Below are positions 18,525-26,863 of a stretch of 64,000 nucleotides of DNA, piece after piece; the stretch's first letter is position 1, and the number at the start of each line of letters is the position of its first letter. The stretch is taken from positions 2,480,001 to 2,544,000 of the forward strand of contig OY760134.1 of assembly GCA_963663145.1 (NCBI GenBank). The letters run 5' to 3'. Position numbers and translations under genes: made by a program. The notes beneath the pieces are model-generated. The model did not search any database. It saw nothing but the letters and a program-made list of their open reading frames with translations, and had not been told where the DNA came from. This stretch comes from Azotimanducus sp963663145 (GTDB lineage Bacteria > Pseudomonadota > Gammaproteobacteria > Pseudomonadales > Azotimanducaceae).

Positions 18525-19850
18525 GTGGAAGAAGCTCCTTACAACACCTTCGATGCCGGAATCGACAACAAGGAGTGGCGCGAAACTTGGGCCGTGGATG
18601 TGCACCAAGACCCCATGTCCGTACCTCTCGAAAAAATCAATCCCGCGCATGGCGAGTTCTTTGAGGCCAATACCATCCTGCCTTACTTCGACCGTCTGCG
18701 CAGGGAAGCACCGGTACACAGGTGCGAAGAAAGCGAATTCGGCCCCTACTGGTCAATCACCAAATACGAAGATATCAAGTACGTGGACACCCATCACGAC
18801 CTATTCTCCTCAGACATCAACAATGGCGGCATCAGAATCGGCCTGCCTATCCCCACTGAAGAAGAGCGGAATTCTCTCTTTCATCTGCCCATGTTCATCA
18901 TGCAGGACCCGCCCGTGCACACGCGCCAACGCAAAACGGTCGCCCCCAAGTTTGCGCCCGGCGCCTTGGCGGGATTCGGCGACCTGATTCGAGCGCGTGC
19001 CTGTACGATTCTTGACAATCTACCCGTGGGGGAACCGTTCAATTGGGTTCGCGAGGTTTCGGTCGAACTCACCGGACAGATGCTCGCGACGCTGTTTGAC
19101 GTGCCGCAGGAGGATCGCCACAAGCTCATCCACTGGTCGGACACGGTCGAACGGATCGCCGATCCCAAGTACTTCAAGACTCCGGAAGAGGGATTCAAAG
19201 AGCTTTGGAAGTGCTTTGAGTATTTCAATGGCGTATGGCAAGAGAGGATAGCGCGGCCGACTCCCGGCGACGATCTCATCTCATTCCTTGCCAAGGGCGA
19301 GTCCACGCGCGACATGCCCCCGAACGAACTCTTGGGCAACGTCTTGCTGCTCATCGTCGGCGGTAATGACACCACCCGAAATTCGATTTCCGCCGGGGTG
19401 CTTGCACTCAACCAATTTCCCGAAGAATACGACACACTCAAAGCGAATCACGACCTGGTTGAAGCCATGGTGCCGGAAATCGTTCGTTGGCAAACACCGG
19501 TTGCGCACATGTGTCGAACCGCCATGCAGGACACCGAAATTCGAGGTCAGCAGATTCGCAAGTGGGACAAGGTCGTCATGTGGTACCTGTCTGGAAACCG
19601 TGATGAAGCGGTGTTCCCCGACGGCGACCGCTTCATGATCGGCAGGGACAACGCACGCCAGCAGATAGGCTTCGGGTTCGGCATTCACCGTTGCATCGGC
19701 AATCGCTTGGCCGAACTACAACTCAAAATTCTCTGGGAAGAAATCCTTGCTCGATTTTCGCACGTCGAAGTCCTAGGCGATCCCAGCTATCTCAATTCAA
19801 GCTTCATTCGCGGCATCACGGAATTGCCGGTGAAGGTGCATGCGCGATAG
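18525..19850 (+). CDS. Cytochrome P450, CYP153-like
   Basis: A 441-residue soluble P450. Landmarks are the I-helix GGNDTTRNS (G279-S287), the ExxR helix EIVRW and the haem loop FGFGIHRCIGNRLAELQL with Cys390. LPMFIMQDPPVHTRQRKTV, the VGGNDTTRNS block, KVVMWYLSGNRDE and FIRGITELPVK strongly resemble CYP153, a group known for terminal hydroxylation of alkanes, fatty acids and terpenes. GTG start at 18525. No ferredoxin or ferredoxin reductase is in the window, so redox partners must be supplied elsewhere. An internal piece of a related P450 recurs at 22535, beyond the vapBC block. Confidence 0.92.
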   Translation: MEEAPYNTFDAGIDNKEWRETWAVDVHQDPMSVPLEKINPAHGEFFEANTILPYFDRLRREAPVHRCEESEFGPYWSITKYEDIKYVDTHHDLFSSDINNGGIRIGLPIPTEEERNSLFHLPMFIMQDPPVHTRQRKTVAPKFAPGALAGFGDLIRARACTILDNLPVGEPFNWVREVSVELTGQMLATLFDVPQEDRHKLIHWSDTVERIADPKYFKTPEEGFKELWKCFEYFNGVWQERIARPTPGDDLISFLAKGESTRDMPPNELLGNVLLLIVGGNDTTRNSISAGVLALNQFPEEYDTLKANHDLVEAMVPEIVRWQTPVAHMCRTAMQDTEIRGQQIRKWDKVVMWYLSGNRDEAVFPDGDRFMIGRDNARQQIGFGFGIHRCIGNRLAELQLKILWEEILARFSHVEVLGDPSYLNSSFIRGITELPVKVHAR

Positions 19851-19903
19851 CTGAATCGCCCTGTGCTTTTGCAGCTGGGGCGTCAAGATTCGTCGATATG
19901 GCA

Positions 19904-19932
19904 TTGCACTCGGATATGCCAAAGATTAAAAT
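19904..19932 (+). promoter_or_regulatory. Candidate sigma-70 promoter of vapBC
   Basis: TTGCAC (19904-19909) and TAAAAT (19927-19932) are separated by 17 bp in an AT-rich patch just upstream of vapB. Toxin-antitoxin promoters are usually autorepressed by the VapBC complex. No clear inverted repeat operator was identified. Confidence 0.4.
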
Positions 19933-19965
19933 TTATGCCAGATTAAGCATTCACGGCGGGAATTC

Positions 19966-20271
19966 ATGTCCATACCGGCCTCGAAACAGGCGAAGCAAGC
20001 GACGAGGATTGTCGAACCAGTGGCACTTGACGCTTCCGGGCGCATCGTCGTGCCGGCCAACATTCGTAAGGCGGCGGGCATGCGCCCGGGGCAAAGGATG
20101 ACTATCTCCCTCTTTGGTGAGGCGCCGAATCAGCTTGTCAAAATCCAAACTATTGAATGCGCCATCGCGCGGGCGCAAGCACACGTAAGGAAGGTGCTCA
20201 AGGGGCGGAAGGTGTCGGCCGTTGACGAGTTTATTGCCGAGCGACGCGCCGAAGCGAACATGGAAAATTGA
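19966..20271 (+). CDS. vapB: VapB-like antitoxin (AbrB/MazE-type DNA-binding)
   Basis: A 101-residue protein with an N-terminal swapped-hairpin AbrB/SpoVT-type motif: VEPVALDASGRIVVPANIRK followed by AAGMRPGQRMTISLFGE. The C-terminal half (IARAQAHVRKVLKGRKVSAV) is the flexible segment that usually wraps around the partner toxin. It sits 2 bp upstream of a PIN-domain gene, the classic antitoxin-toxin arrangement. The expected role is to neutralise the toxin and repress its own promoter. It is longer than many VapBs because of a polar N-terminal extension. Confidence 0.82.
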   Translation: MSIPASKQAKQATRIVEPVALDASGRIVVPANIRKAAGMRPGQRMTISLFGEAPNQLVKIQTIECAIARAQAHVRKVLKGRKVSAVDEFIAERRAEANMEN

Positions 20272-20273
20272 AC

Positions 20274-20654
20274 ATGCTGTTGGATGCTTCTGCGCTGATC
20301 GCACTCTATTACGAAGAGACCGGTAGCGCCTTGGTTCGGGCGGCTGTTTCCGAAGGCGCGGCGATCAGCACCGCGAATCTTTGCGAAGTTGCTTCGAGAT
20401 TGCTCGGTGACGGCATCAAGCCGCGAGCCGTCTCGATCTTGATTGATTCCTTCAATTTGGATGTGATTCCTGTCGATCAAGCGGTGGCGATGCTTGCGGC
20501 CGAGTACCGATTCGCAACCCGACACATAGGACTGAGTCTTGGCGACCGGTTGTGCCTTGCAACTGCCGCCCTCTACGAACTGCCCGCCCTGACTGCGGAC
20601 CAAGCTTGGCACAACTTGGAGATTCCCGGTCTTAGAGTCGAGTTCATTCGATAG
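20274..20654 (+). CDS. vapC: VapC-like PIN-domain ribonuclease toxin
   Basis: A 126-residue PIN-domain protein. ATG at 20274 (MLLDASALIALYYEETG) is preferred over a TTG six bases earlier. The four acidic residues that bind Mg/Mn are present: Asp4, Glu38 (NLCEVASRLL), Asp91 (LSLGDRLCLATA) and Asp109 (LTADQAW). VapC toxins cleave tRNA or rRNA and halt translation when the antitoxin is lost. All key residues look intact, so the module may be functional. It lies between the P450 and a Uma2 gene, in a block with signs of horizontal gain. Confidence 0.87.
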   Translation: MLLDASALIALYYEETGSALVRAAVSEGAAISTANLCEVASRLLGDGIKPRAVSILIDSFNLDVIPVDQAVAMLAAEYRFATRHIGLSLGDRLCLATAALYELPALTADQAWHNLEIPGLRVEFIR

Positions 20655-20668
20655 ACCGAACAATCCAA

Positions 20669-21301
20669 ATGAGCATCATCGAAAAATCCGACAGCAAACG
20701 GGCAACCTATCAAGACGTGCTCGATACGCCGCCGCACAAGGTCGCCGAGGTGATCGACGGGGTGCTCTATACCATGCCAAGGCCAGCCGTTCCGCATTCA
20801 ATAGCGGGTTCGGCCCTCGGTTGGCTTATCGGCGGACCGTTTGGTCACAGCAGGGGACGGCCGGGAGGCTGGTGGATAGTGAATGAACCCGAACTTCATC
20901 TTGGTGGGGACATTGTGGTTCCCAATATAGCTGGCTGGCGCCGCGAGCGCGTACCGAATTATCCGAACGCCGCCTATTGGGAAGTCGCTCCAGATTGGTT
21001 GTGCGAGGTGCTTTCACCGTCCACCCGCAAGATCGACCTCGGCCCCAAAAGCGCGATCTACGCGCGCGAGCGCGTGAAGCACATGTGGATGGTGGATCCG
21101 GACGCCCGCAGCTTGGAGACCTTTAGACTGCGCAGCGGTCACTGGCGCCGTCTCGCCAAATTGACCGGAAATCAAGAGGTGTCGCAGCCACCTTTCGAGG
21201 CGGTTTCGTTTCCGCTGTTGGATCTGTGGGGTCTGCCAACGCCGGTCGTTCCCCATCCTCGACCGCGCCAAGTGCACGACAAAGAGATGGGTGATGAATG
21301 A
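20669..21301 (+). CDS. Uma2 family (DUF820) putative restriction-endonuclease-fold protein
   Basis: A 210-residue protein of the Uma2/DUF820 family, which has a PD-(D/E)xK nuclease-like fold but largely unknown function. Motifs: EVIDGVLYTMPRPAVPHSIA at the N-terminus, then the core NEPELHLGGDIVVPNIAGWR, then PDWLCEVLSPSTRKIDLGPK, then YARERVKHMWMVDP. The Glu/Asp and Lys needed for a nuclease core are present in the second and third segments. The stop overlaps the start of the next 65-residue gene by ATGA, implying coupled translation. It is 14 bp after vapC. No target or partner is known. Confidence 0.85.
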   Translation: MSIIEKSDSKRATYQDVLDTPPHKVAEVIDGVLYTMPRPAVPHSIAGSALGWLIGGPFGHSRGRPGGWWIVNEPELHLGGDIVVPNIAGWRRERVPNYPNAAYWEVAPDWLCEVLSPSTRKIDLGPKSAIYARERVKHMWMVDPDARSLETFRLRSGHWRRLAKLTGNQEVSQPPFEAVSFPLLDLWGLPTPVVPHPRPRQVHDKEMGDE

Positions 21302-21495
21302 GCGCTTTGACGGCGAGAACACCCATAAGCGAGAAGGTCTGCCCCGAATGCGGATACGTCTTTCAAGGCAATGGGTGGGACGGCATCGACGCCTATTGGA
21401 AATCTAAGCATGAAGCGGAAATGCCCTATGAGAAGCCGTGGCCATTGCTTCGCGACGGTAAGTACGCATCTGGTTCAAGTAGAGAAGATCGCTAG
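21298..21495 (+). CDS. Small putative zinc-binding protein coupled to Uma2
   Basis: A 65-residue protein that overlaps the Uma2 stop by ATGA. It has a CPEC knuckle (Cys15, Cys18) followed by GYVFQGNGWDGIDAYW and a His at residue 38 in KSKHEAEMPYEKPW. This could be a short zinc finger with three or four ligands, but only three good ligands are visible. The Trp/Gly-rich GWDGIDAYW core looks like a conserved protein rather than a chance frame. The function is unknown. Translational coupling suggests it acts with or modifies the Uma2 protein. Confidence 0.6.
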   Translation: MSALTARTPISEKVCPECGYVFQGNGWDGIDAYWKSKHEAEMPYEKPWPLLRDGKYASGSSREDR

Positions 21496-21582
21496 CCGAG
21501 ACCAAATCGCCCGCCCAACAAACCCACGCTCAGATAAAATACACGAAGTTGTTGGCGGGGTAGATGCAGTCTTGTGACAGGT

Positions 21583-22529
21583 ATGCAGGCATCGTTGCTG
21601 GCAGACGGACGTCCCCATTCGGAGTTTGACCGTATCATTGAAGGCGACGCGAGAACCGAATTGCCGCTACTCCCCGAATCCTCAATCGATTTGAGCTTCT
21701 GTCCCCCCCTTACTACGTGGGAAAGTCATACGAGCGGCACATGACCTTCAACGATTGGCGCGAGCTGCTCAGCAAAGTCATTGCCAGCCACACGCGAATT
21801 CTCACGCCGGGGGGTTTTCTCGTTGTCAACATCGGCGACATCCTGTGTTTTCCGGACGAGACCATGCCTAGGTTCTAGGCCGACAATTTGAGACGCAAGA
21901 CCAATCCCGTGACGCGCGAACAGGTACTTGAGGTCAAACGCCTGCATCCCGAGGCTTCACGAAAGGAACTTGGCGCCTTGCTCGGCTGTAGTGAGCAGAC
22001 TGTTCAACGTCGCCTAGAGCACAACAACGTCCGGGGGGGCAAGCACCAAACAGCGACCAAGGTAAGGTTAACGGGATGCATGGTGGCCGAATGGGCCGAG
22101 GCTGCTGGACTGTTTCTGTACGACCAGCGAATCTGGCACAAGGATCCTTGCTGGGCCAATAGTAGATGGCACTCGAATTCCTATAGGGCGGTGGACGAAT
22201 TCGAACACATTTACGTGTTCTGGCTTCCCGGAATCGTGAAATATGATCGCGAACGCCTGACGGACCGCGAGTGGTCGGAGTGGGGTTCGAGAGGTGTATG
22301 GCGGATTCGCTCGGTCAGCAAGAATCAGCGCCACGAAGCCGAATTCCCCGAAGAACTTGCGGCACGCGTAATCCGCCTCTTTTCACCAAAGGGAGGCACT
22401 GTGCTCGATCCCTTTGTGGGCAGTGGCACCACAGCCGTCGTCGCGAAGCGCTTGGAACGACATTGGCTTGGCATCGAATCGAACCCTCACTATGCCGACA
22501 TCGCCCGTGACCGCACAAATGCCGCCTGA
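21583..22529 (+). pseudogene. DNA methyltransferase (beta-class N4/N6-type), frameshifted and with internal stop
   Basis: The N-terminal part in one frame reads EFDRIIEGDARTELPLLPES. At a C7 run (21703-21709), within the motif IV region (PPYY), one base appears missing. The downstream frame continues YYVGKSYERHMTFNDW and LTPGGFLVVNIGDIL, then hits TAG at 21876-21878 (MPRF-stop-ADNL, probably from CAG). It then continues with an HTH-like insert (EASRKELGALLGCSEQTVQR), a WHKDPCWANSRWHSNSY segment and motif I LDPFVGSGTTAVVAKRL near the C-terminus. Motif IV before motif I is the beta-class order. Two independent lesions indicate a dead gene. No cognate restriction gene is seen. Confidence 0.8.
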
Positions 22530-22534
22530 CGAAC

Positions 22535-22630
22535 TTGAGCAATTGGGACAAGATCGTCATGTGGCATCGGTCGGGCGATCATGATGAAGAGGTGTTGCCG
22601 GACGGTGATCGCTTCATAATCGGCAGAGGA
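22535..22630 (+). pseudogene. Internal fragment of a CYP153-like P450
   Basis: LSNWDKIVMWHRSGDHDEEV continuing LPDGDRFIIGRG matches residues about 345-376 of the P450 at 18525 (RKWDKVVMWYLSGNRDEAVF, PDGDRFMIGRD). Neither the upstream nor the haem-loop portion is present, so it is a truncated remnant. The DNA resemblance is clear but not identical, so it derives from a related P450 gene rather than a recent copy. It lies between the methyltransferase stop and the acyl-CoA dehydrogenase. Confidence 0.8.
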
Positions 22631-22683
22631 CTGCGCGAAGTGTGTTACAAAGTACAGCCCTCGATTGGCCACAAGTTTCGGAC

Positions 22684-23874
22684 ATGGATTTATCCTTTGG
22701 GCCTGAATACGAGACCTTTCGTACAGAAGTTCGCCGTTTTCTCAAGACGCACGGCCATCTTTCGCCCAAGACCAGCGACCTTCGCCATGAAAGCGTTCTC
22801 AACTGGCAGCGGCTGCTCATCGCGCATGGCTACGCCGCGCGCACCATTCCGCGACACTATGGCGGCGCGGGTCAAACCCCGGACATACTAAAGTCCTACA
22901 TTCTCGGGGAAGAGTTCGCCAAGGCGCGTGTGAGTACGGGCCTTGGTGGACAAGGGATCAGCATGCTGGTGCCGACCCTGCTCGAAGTCGGATCGGAAGA
23001 ACAGCGAAGGCGATTTATTCCACCAACCTTGACGGGAGAAATGGTCTGGTGCCAAGGCTACTCGGAGCCGGGTGCCGGCAGTGACCTTGCCAGCCTGCGC
23101 ACATCGGCGGTGCTCGACGGCGATGAATGGGTGGTCAACGGACAGAAAATCTGGACCAGCACCGCGCATATCGCCGACTGGATATTCTGTCTCGTGCGCA
23201 CGGAGCCGGATGCGCCCAAGCATCGCGGCATCAGCTTCTTGCTTTTCGAAATGAATACCCCGGGGATAGAGATACGGCCGCTGGTGGACATGACCATGAC
23301 CCGCAATTTCAACGAGGTATTCTTCACCGATGTCCGCGTACCCAAGGATCAGATTGTCGGCGAACGTGGCGATGGCTGGCAGGTTGCCAACACCATCCTC
23401 AAGAACGAGCGGGATTCGCTGGCTGATCCCAATCAAGCCCAGGCTCGATTGAACGGCTTGATCGAACTCATGCGCACTGAGACGGTTGATGGTGTGCGCC
23501 TGATCGACAAGCCGGAGTTTCGTGATCGCCTCATGCGGTTGCAAGGGCGTGTCATGGCGAATCGCTACAACGACCTCAGGAATATTTCCAACCGACTCTC
23601 GGGCAGTTCAGAAGGGGCGCTCGCTCGCATGATCGTGAAGCTTCAAGGGACTGAACTGAGGCATGACCTCGAAGGCTTCGCCATTGATGTCATGGGCGAG
23701 CTTGGCCTCGCCTACGGAAACAACCCTTACCTCAAGGATAAGGGCAATTGGCAGTTCAATTACATGTTCTACCTCGGACTCATCATCGGCGGCGGCACGA
23801 GTCAGATCCAAAAGAACATCATCAGTGAACGGGGTCTCGGCATGCCGCGTGAGCCTCGTCCACAAGCGGCATAG
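22684..23874 (+). CDS. Acyl-CoA dehydrogenase family protein
   Basis: A 396-residue FAD flavoprotein that introduces an alpha-beta double bond into an acyl-CoA. ATG 22684 (MDLSFGPEYETFRTEVRRFL) is chosen over an upstream GTG at 22642 because this is the family N-terminus. Domain landmarks are the FAD/substrate segment CQGYSEPGAGSDLASLRTSA, followed by WVVNGQKIWTSTAHIADW, then an EVFFTDVRVPKDQIVGERGDGW segment and the C-terminal helical domain GGGTSQIQKNIISERGLGMPRE. Seventeen bp separate it from a second acyl-CoA dehydrogenase. Such pairs often form heteromeric enzymes for steroid, terpene or branched acyl-CoAs. Confidence 0.93.
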   Translation: MDLSFGPEYETFRTEVRRFLKTHGHLSPKTSDLRHESVLNWQRLLIAHGYAARTIPRHYGGAGQTPDILKSYILGEEFAKARVSTGLGGQGISMLVPTLLEVGSEEQRRRFIPPTLTGEMVWCQGYSEPGAGSDLASLRTSAVLDGDEWVVNGQKIWTSTAHIADWIFCLVRTEPDAPKHRGISFLLFEMNTPGIEIRPLVDMTMTRNFNEVFFTDVRVPKDQIVGERGDGWQVANTILKNERDSLADPNQAQARLNGLIELMRTETVDGVRLIDKPEFRDRLMRLQGRVMANRYNDLRNISNRLSGSSEGALARMIVKLQGTELRHDLEGFAIDVMGELGLAYGNNPYLKDKGNWQFNYMFYLGLIIGGGTSQIQKNIISERGLGMPREPRPQAA

Positions 23875-23890
23875 CGGAAGATTGCAGGAC

Positions 23891-24991
23891 ATGGAATTCG
23901 GACTCTCGGAAGAGCAACGACTGCTACAAGAAAGTTTGCGTGGCTATCTCGCCAAGCACGCCGGCCTTGATCGGGTGCGCCAATTCGCTGGCGACAATGA
24001 GGCGCGGGCAAGAGATCTGGAACGGGGACTTTCCGAACTCGGCATCCCGGCACTGCTCATTGACGAAACCCTGGGCGGCGTGGGCCTCGGAGCGCTCGAT
24101 GCCTGCGTGGTCGCCGAGACGCTTGGCTATTGCGTGACATCAGTGGCATTTTTAGCCAACGCGGTCATGGTGCCAAGAGCCTTGATGTTGGCGGGGACAA
24201 CGGCGCAACAACGCGAATGGTTGCCGAAGGTCGCCTCGGGCGAGTTGGTGGTGGGTGCGGCGCTAGCGGAAGCGGCCGGTGCTCGGAGGGATGCCGGCGT
24301 GCGCGTAGCGAACGGTAAGCTCGACGGAAGGTCCATGTTCGTACTTGATTTTGAGGCCGATGCATACCTCGTGGGGGACGCTTCCGGCGGCTTGCATCTG
24401 GTGGCGGCGGATACGCCGGGCTTGGTGCGCAGGCGTCTCGAGACCGTTGATCGAACGCGACCCATTGGGGAGCTTGAATTCAACAACGTGGCAGCGGAAT
24501 CGCTGCCGAATGCCGATCGGGAAGTTCAGTCAGCCGTGCTCGATGTGGGCCGGGTCATGCTGGCGGCCGACACCTTGGGGGCGGCCCAGGCCATGCTCGA
24601 TCAGGCGGTCGCCTACGCCAAAGAGCGCGAACAGTTCGGGCGCGTGATCGCCTCGTTTCAGGCCGTCAAGCACATGTGCGCGGAAATGGCCGCACATCTC
24701 GAGCCGACACGCGCCTTCGCCTGGTACGCGGCGCACGCACTTGACGAGATCCCAGAGGAGGGGCATCAAGCCGCTTGCCACCTCAAGGCGCACTTGAGCG
24801 AGGTGGGGCAGTTTGTTGCCAAGACCGCGACCGAAGTCCACGGCGGCATGGGCTTTACCGACCTCCTCGGCCTGCACTATTGGTTCAAGCGTATTGGGTT
24901 CAACCGGCAGATGCTGGGATCTCCTGAACGCTTGCGCGAAGAGGCGGCCATGCCGCACGACACAAGGTCTGAATGCCAAGGTGAAATTTGA
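23891..24991 (+). CDS. Acyl-CoA dehydrogenase family protein
   Basis: A 366-residue second member of the pair. ATG 23891 (MEFGLSEEQRLLQESLRGYL) is the family N-terminus; the same frame is open further upstream but overlaps the previous gene. The middle beta-domain is shorter and more divergent (SGELVVGAALAEAAGARRDA). The C-terminal domain keeps YAKEREQFGRVIASFQAVKH and EVHGGMGFTDLLGLHYWFKR. The divergence from the first dehydrogenase suggests a heterotetramer-type partnership, as known for some steroid-catabolic acyl-CoA dehydrogenases. That role is inference. It is probably in one transcript with its neighbour. Confidence 0.9.
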   Translation: MEFGLSEEQRLLQESLRGYLAKHAGLDRVRQFAGDNEARARDLERGLSELGIPALLIDETLGGVGLGALDACVVAETLGYCVTSVAFLANAVMVPRALMLAGTTAQQREWLPKVASGELVVGAALAEAAGARRDAGVRVANGKLDGRSMFVLDFEADAYLVGDASGGLHLVAADTPGLVRRRLETVDRTRPIGELEFNNVAAESLPNADREVQSAVLDVGRVMLAADTLGAAQAMLDQAVAYAKEREQFGRVIASFQAVKHMCAEMAAHLEPTRAFAWYAAHALDEIPEEGHQAACHLKAHLSEVGQFVAKTATEVHGGMGFTDLLGLHYWFKRIGFNRQMLGSPERLREEAAMPHDTRSECQGEI

Positions 24992-25044
24992 GGAGAGTCC
25001 TTTCTTGAATGGCATCAAGGGTAGTTGCGTAGTACCCTCCGAAG

Positions 25045-25824
25045 ATGCGGATTGATCTGATCAAGCGAATATCCGGTCGTACAAAGCGCGAGCAGGCGCT
25101 TACTGAAACGGATGCGATCTGGGACGAAGTCTTTGCGTCCTCGTCGCTTCTCTCCGCGCTTGATTGGCAGCGACGTGAGAAATTACAGAAGCTGGCATCG
25201 CATTTTTGCGAGCGGGTGCATTTCTCTGGTGCACATGGGTTTGAGGTTGACCACTTTGTTCGGTTGTCCATTGCCGCGCAAGCCTGTTTGCTCGTGCTTG
25301 AGCTCGGTCTTGAGTATTTTTCCGAAGTGCGCACTGTGATCCTCTATCCAGACGCTTTTGTTGCCTTTCGCGAGGAAGAAGATGACATCGGAGTGGTGCA
25401 TTCTGGATACGAGGCGCTTGATGGGGAATCCATTGAACAGGGCGCAGTTGTGCTGGCTTGGGAGGAGGCACGGCCTGATCGGGAGGCCTCGCATAGCAAC
25501 CTTGTGCTGCACGAGTTTGCGCATAAACTTGATGAGCGATCAGGGGTTTGCGACGGCGCACCGCCGATGCCTGGGGGGATGGATGCGGGGCGCTGGCAGC
25601 GGGTATTTTCGGCGGCTTACGCGCGATTGTGTGTTGGATTGGATGCGGGTGATGGGGCGCTCATTGATGCCTATGCGGCAACCAGCCCTGCCGAGTTTTT
25701 CGCGGTTTGCGTCGAGTATTTTTTTGTGGCACCGGGTGACCTCTTCAAGGCTTTTCCCGAAATACACGGGCAGTTGCGGGAGTTCTTTGGCGCTAGATCA
25801 CGCCTTTTTCGGCGAGTGCGTTGA
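25045..25824 (+). CDS. mtfA: MtfA-family zinc metallopeptidase
   Basis: A 259-residue protein of the MtfA (M90 peptidase) family. Zinc site NLVLHEFAHKLDE: His156, Glu157, His160. The downstream third-ligand region SPAEFFAVCVEYFF is typical. E. coli MtfA binds the glucose repressor Mlc and relieves repression of ptsG; whether that applies here is unknown. ATG at 25045 lacks an obvious ribosome site. The 3' end overlaps the convergent nitrilase-like gene by 32 bp. Confidence 0.88.
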   Translation: MRIDLIKRISGRTKREQALTETDAIWDEVFASSSLLSALDWQRREKLQKLASHFCERVHFSGAHGFEVDHFVRLSIAAQACLLVLELGLEYFSEVRTVILYPDAFVAFREEEDDIGVVHSGYEALDGESIEQGAVVLAWEEARPDREASHSNLVLHEFAHKLDERSGVCDGAPPMPGGMDAGRWQRVFSAAYARLCVGLDAGDGALIDAYAATSPAEFFAVCVEYFFVAPGDLFKAFPEIHGQLREFFGARSRLFRRVR

Positions 25825-26830
25825 TCACTGCCTGCTGGGTGGCGAGGAAGTGTGCTCGTTCGGGCGTCACCACGCGACCTTTCTCGTCTAGCATGCTGTT
25901 TGCCGGATAGAGTTCGGCATCGCCGTATGCCGCGCCGATCAGTGCAAGGCGCTGGCGAGTGAAGACGTTGAAGAGACTCGGGCGGAGTCGGTAGGCGCGT
26001 AGGGCATCGAGATGCACATCCGCATTGGCCGCGATGGATTCGCCGCTCGAAGCTTCCGCGAGTACGCGGCCTTGGTAGTCAACAATCTTGGAGCCTCGGT
26101 CCACGGATTGATTTGGCAGGTTGATGCCTTGGATGCCGGCTGAATTTGCGGACACCACATACAGATGGTTCTCGGCAGCGCGGGAGACCTTGGCGGCGTT
26201 CTTGGGGGTTAGCATCGGGCTCGATATCTCCGACGAGGAATGGCAGATCACTTCGGCCCCCCGCAGCGCAAGGGCGCGCGTGAGTTCGGGGAAGAGGATC
26301 TCTTCGGAGGCCACGGCTCCCATCCGGCCCAAGGGCGTGTCGGCGACCGGGAAGAGGCTGTCCTCACCATAGATTTCGAGATATTTATCGAGAACATCGT
26401 AGGGTGTCGGAGCGAACATGGAGATGAGACGCCTATAGCGAAGCAGAAGGTTTCCGGTGTCTCCGAGTATGAAGCTCGTCTGAAAATAGAGGGTAGCGAA
26501 GTGCGGATCGGTTTCGTAGACGTTTCCGGACAGATAAACCCCCTGATCCGAGGCGATGGCCGCAAGGGCTTCGTGTTCCGGTCCGTCCGGGTCGATGCAG
26601 CCAATTTGGCGCCAGTATTCAATCGACTCCCCCTGCGGATAGCTGGTGAGAAAGTACTCGGGCAGCACAACCAGTTTAAGCCCAGGCCCGAGGAAGGCTT
26701 TCGCCGCTGCCACTTGGCGCCCAACACGCTCGATGGAGGCGTATATGCGCGCCCTCGCTTCGTCCGGACCCTGACAGTCGTTCACCGATTGGCAGGTGGT
26801 CTGCAGTGCGAGCGCGGTATAGGGGGTCAT
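25793..26830 (-). CDS. Nitrilase/carbon-nitrogen hydrolase fold, atypical active site
   Basis: A 345-residue protein of the nitrilase superfamily. The catalytic Glu is present (Glu58 in LKLVVLPEYFLTSYP). The canonical Lys in Y-R-K-x-h is Arg134 (LRYRRLISMF). The nucleophilic Cys, expected in a segment like G-x-x-I-C-Y-D-x-x-F-P-E, is Ser175 (GAVASEEILFPELTRAL). The surrounding fold signatures RALALRGAEVICHSSSE and ENHLYVVSANSAGI are intact. It may be a non-hydrolytic or altered-activity paralogue. It is 33 bp downstream of the HMG-CoA-lyase-like gene and likely co-transcribed with it. Confidence 0.82.
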   Translation of the reverse strand: MTPYTALALQTTCQSVNDCQGPDEARARIYASIERVGRQVAAAKAFLGPGLKLVVLPEYFLTSYPQGESIEYWRQIGCIDPDGPEHEALAAIASDQGVYLSGNVYETDPHFATLYFQTSFILGDTGNLLLRYRRLISMFAPTPYDVLDKYLEIYGEDSLFPVADTPLGRMGAVASEEILFPELTRALALRGAEVICHSSSEISSPMLTPKNAAKVSRAAENHLYVVSANSAGIQGINLPNQSVDRGSKIVDYQGRVLAEASSGESIAANADVHLDALRAYRLRPSLFNVFTRQRLALIGAAYGDAELYPANSMLDEKGRVVTPERAHFLATQQAVINALAEKGVI

Positions 26831-26863
26831 GATGATAAGTCGCGAAAAGAGGCGATCATGCCC

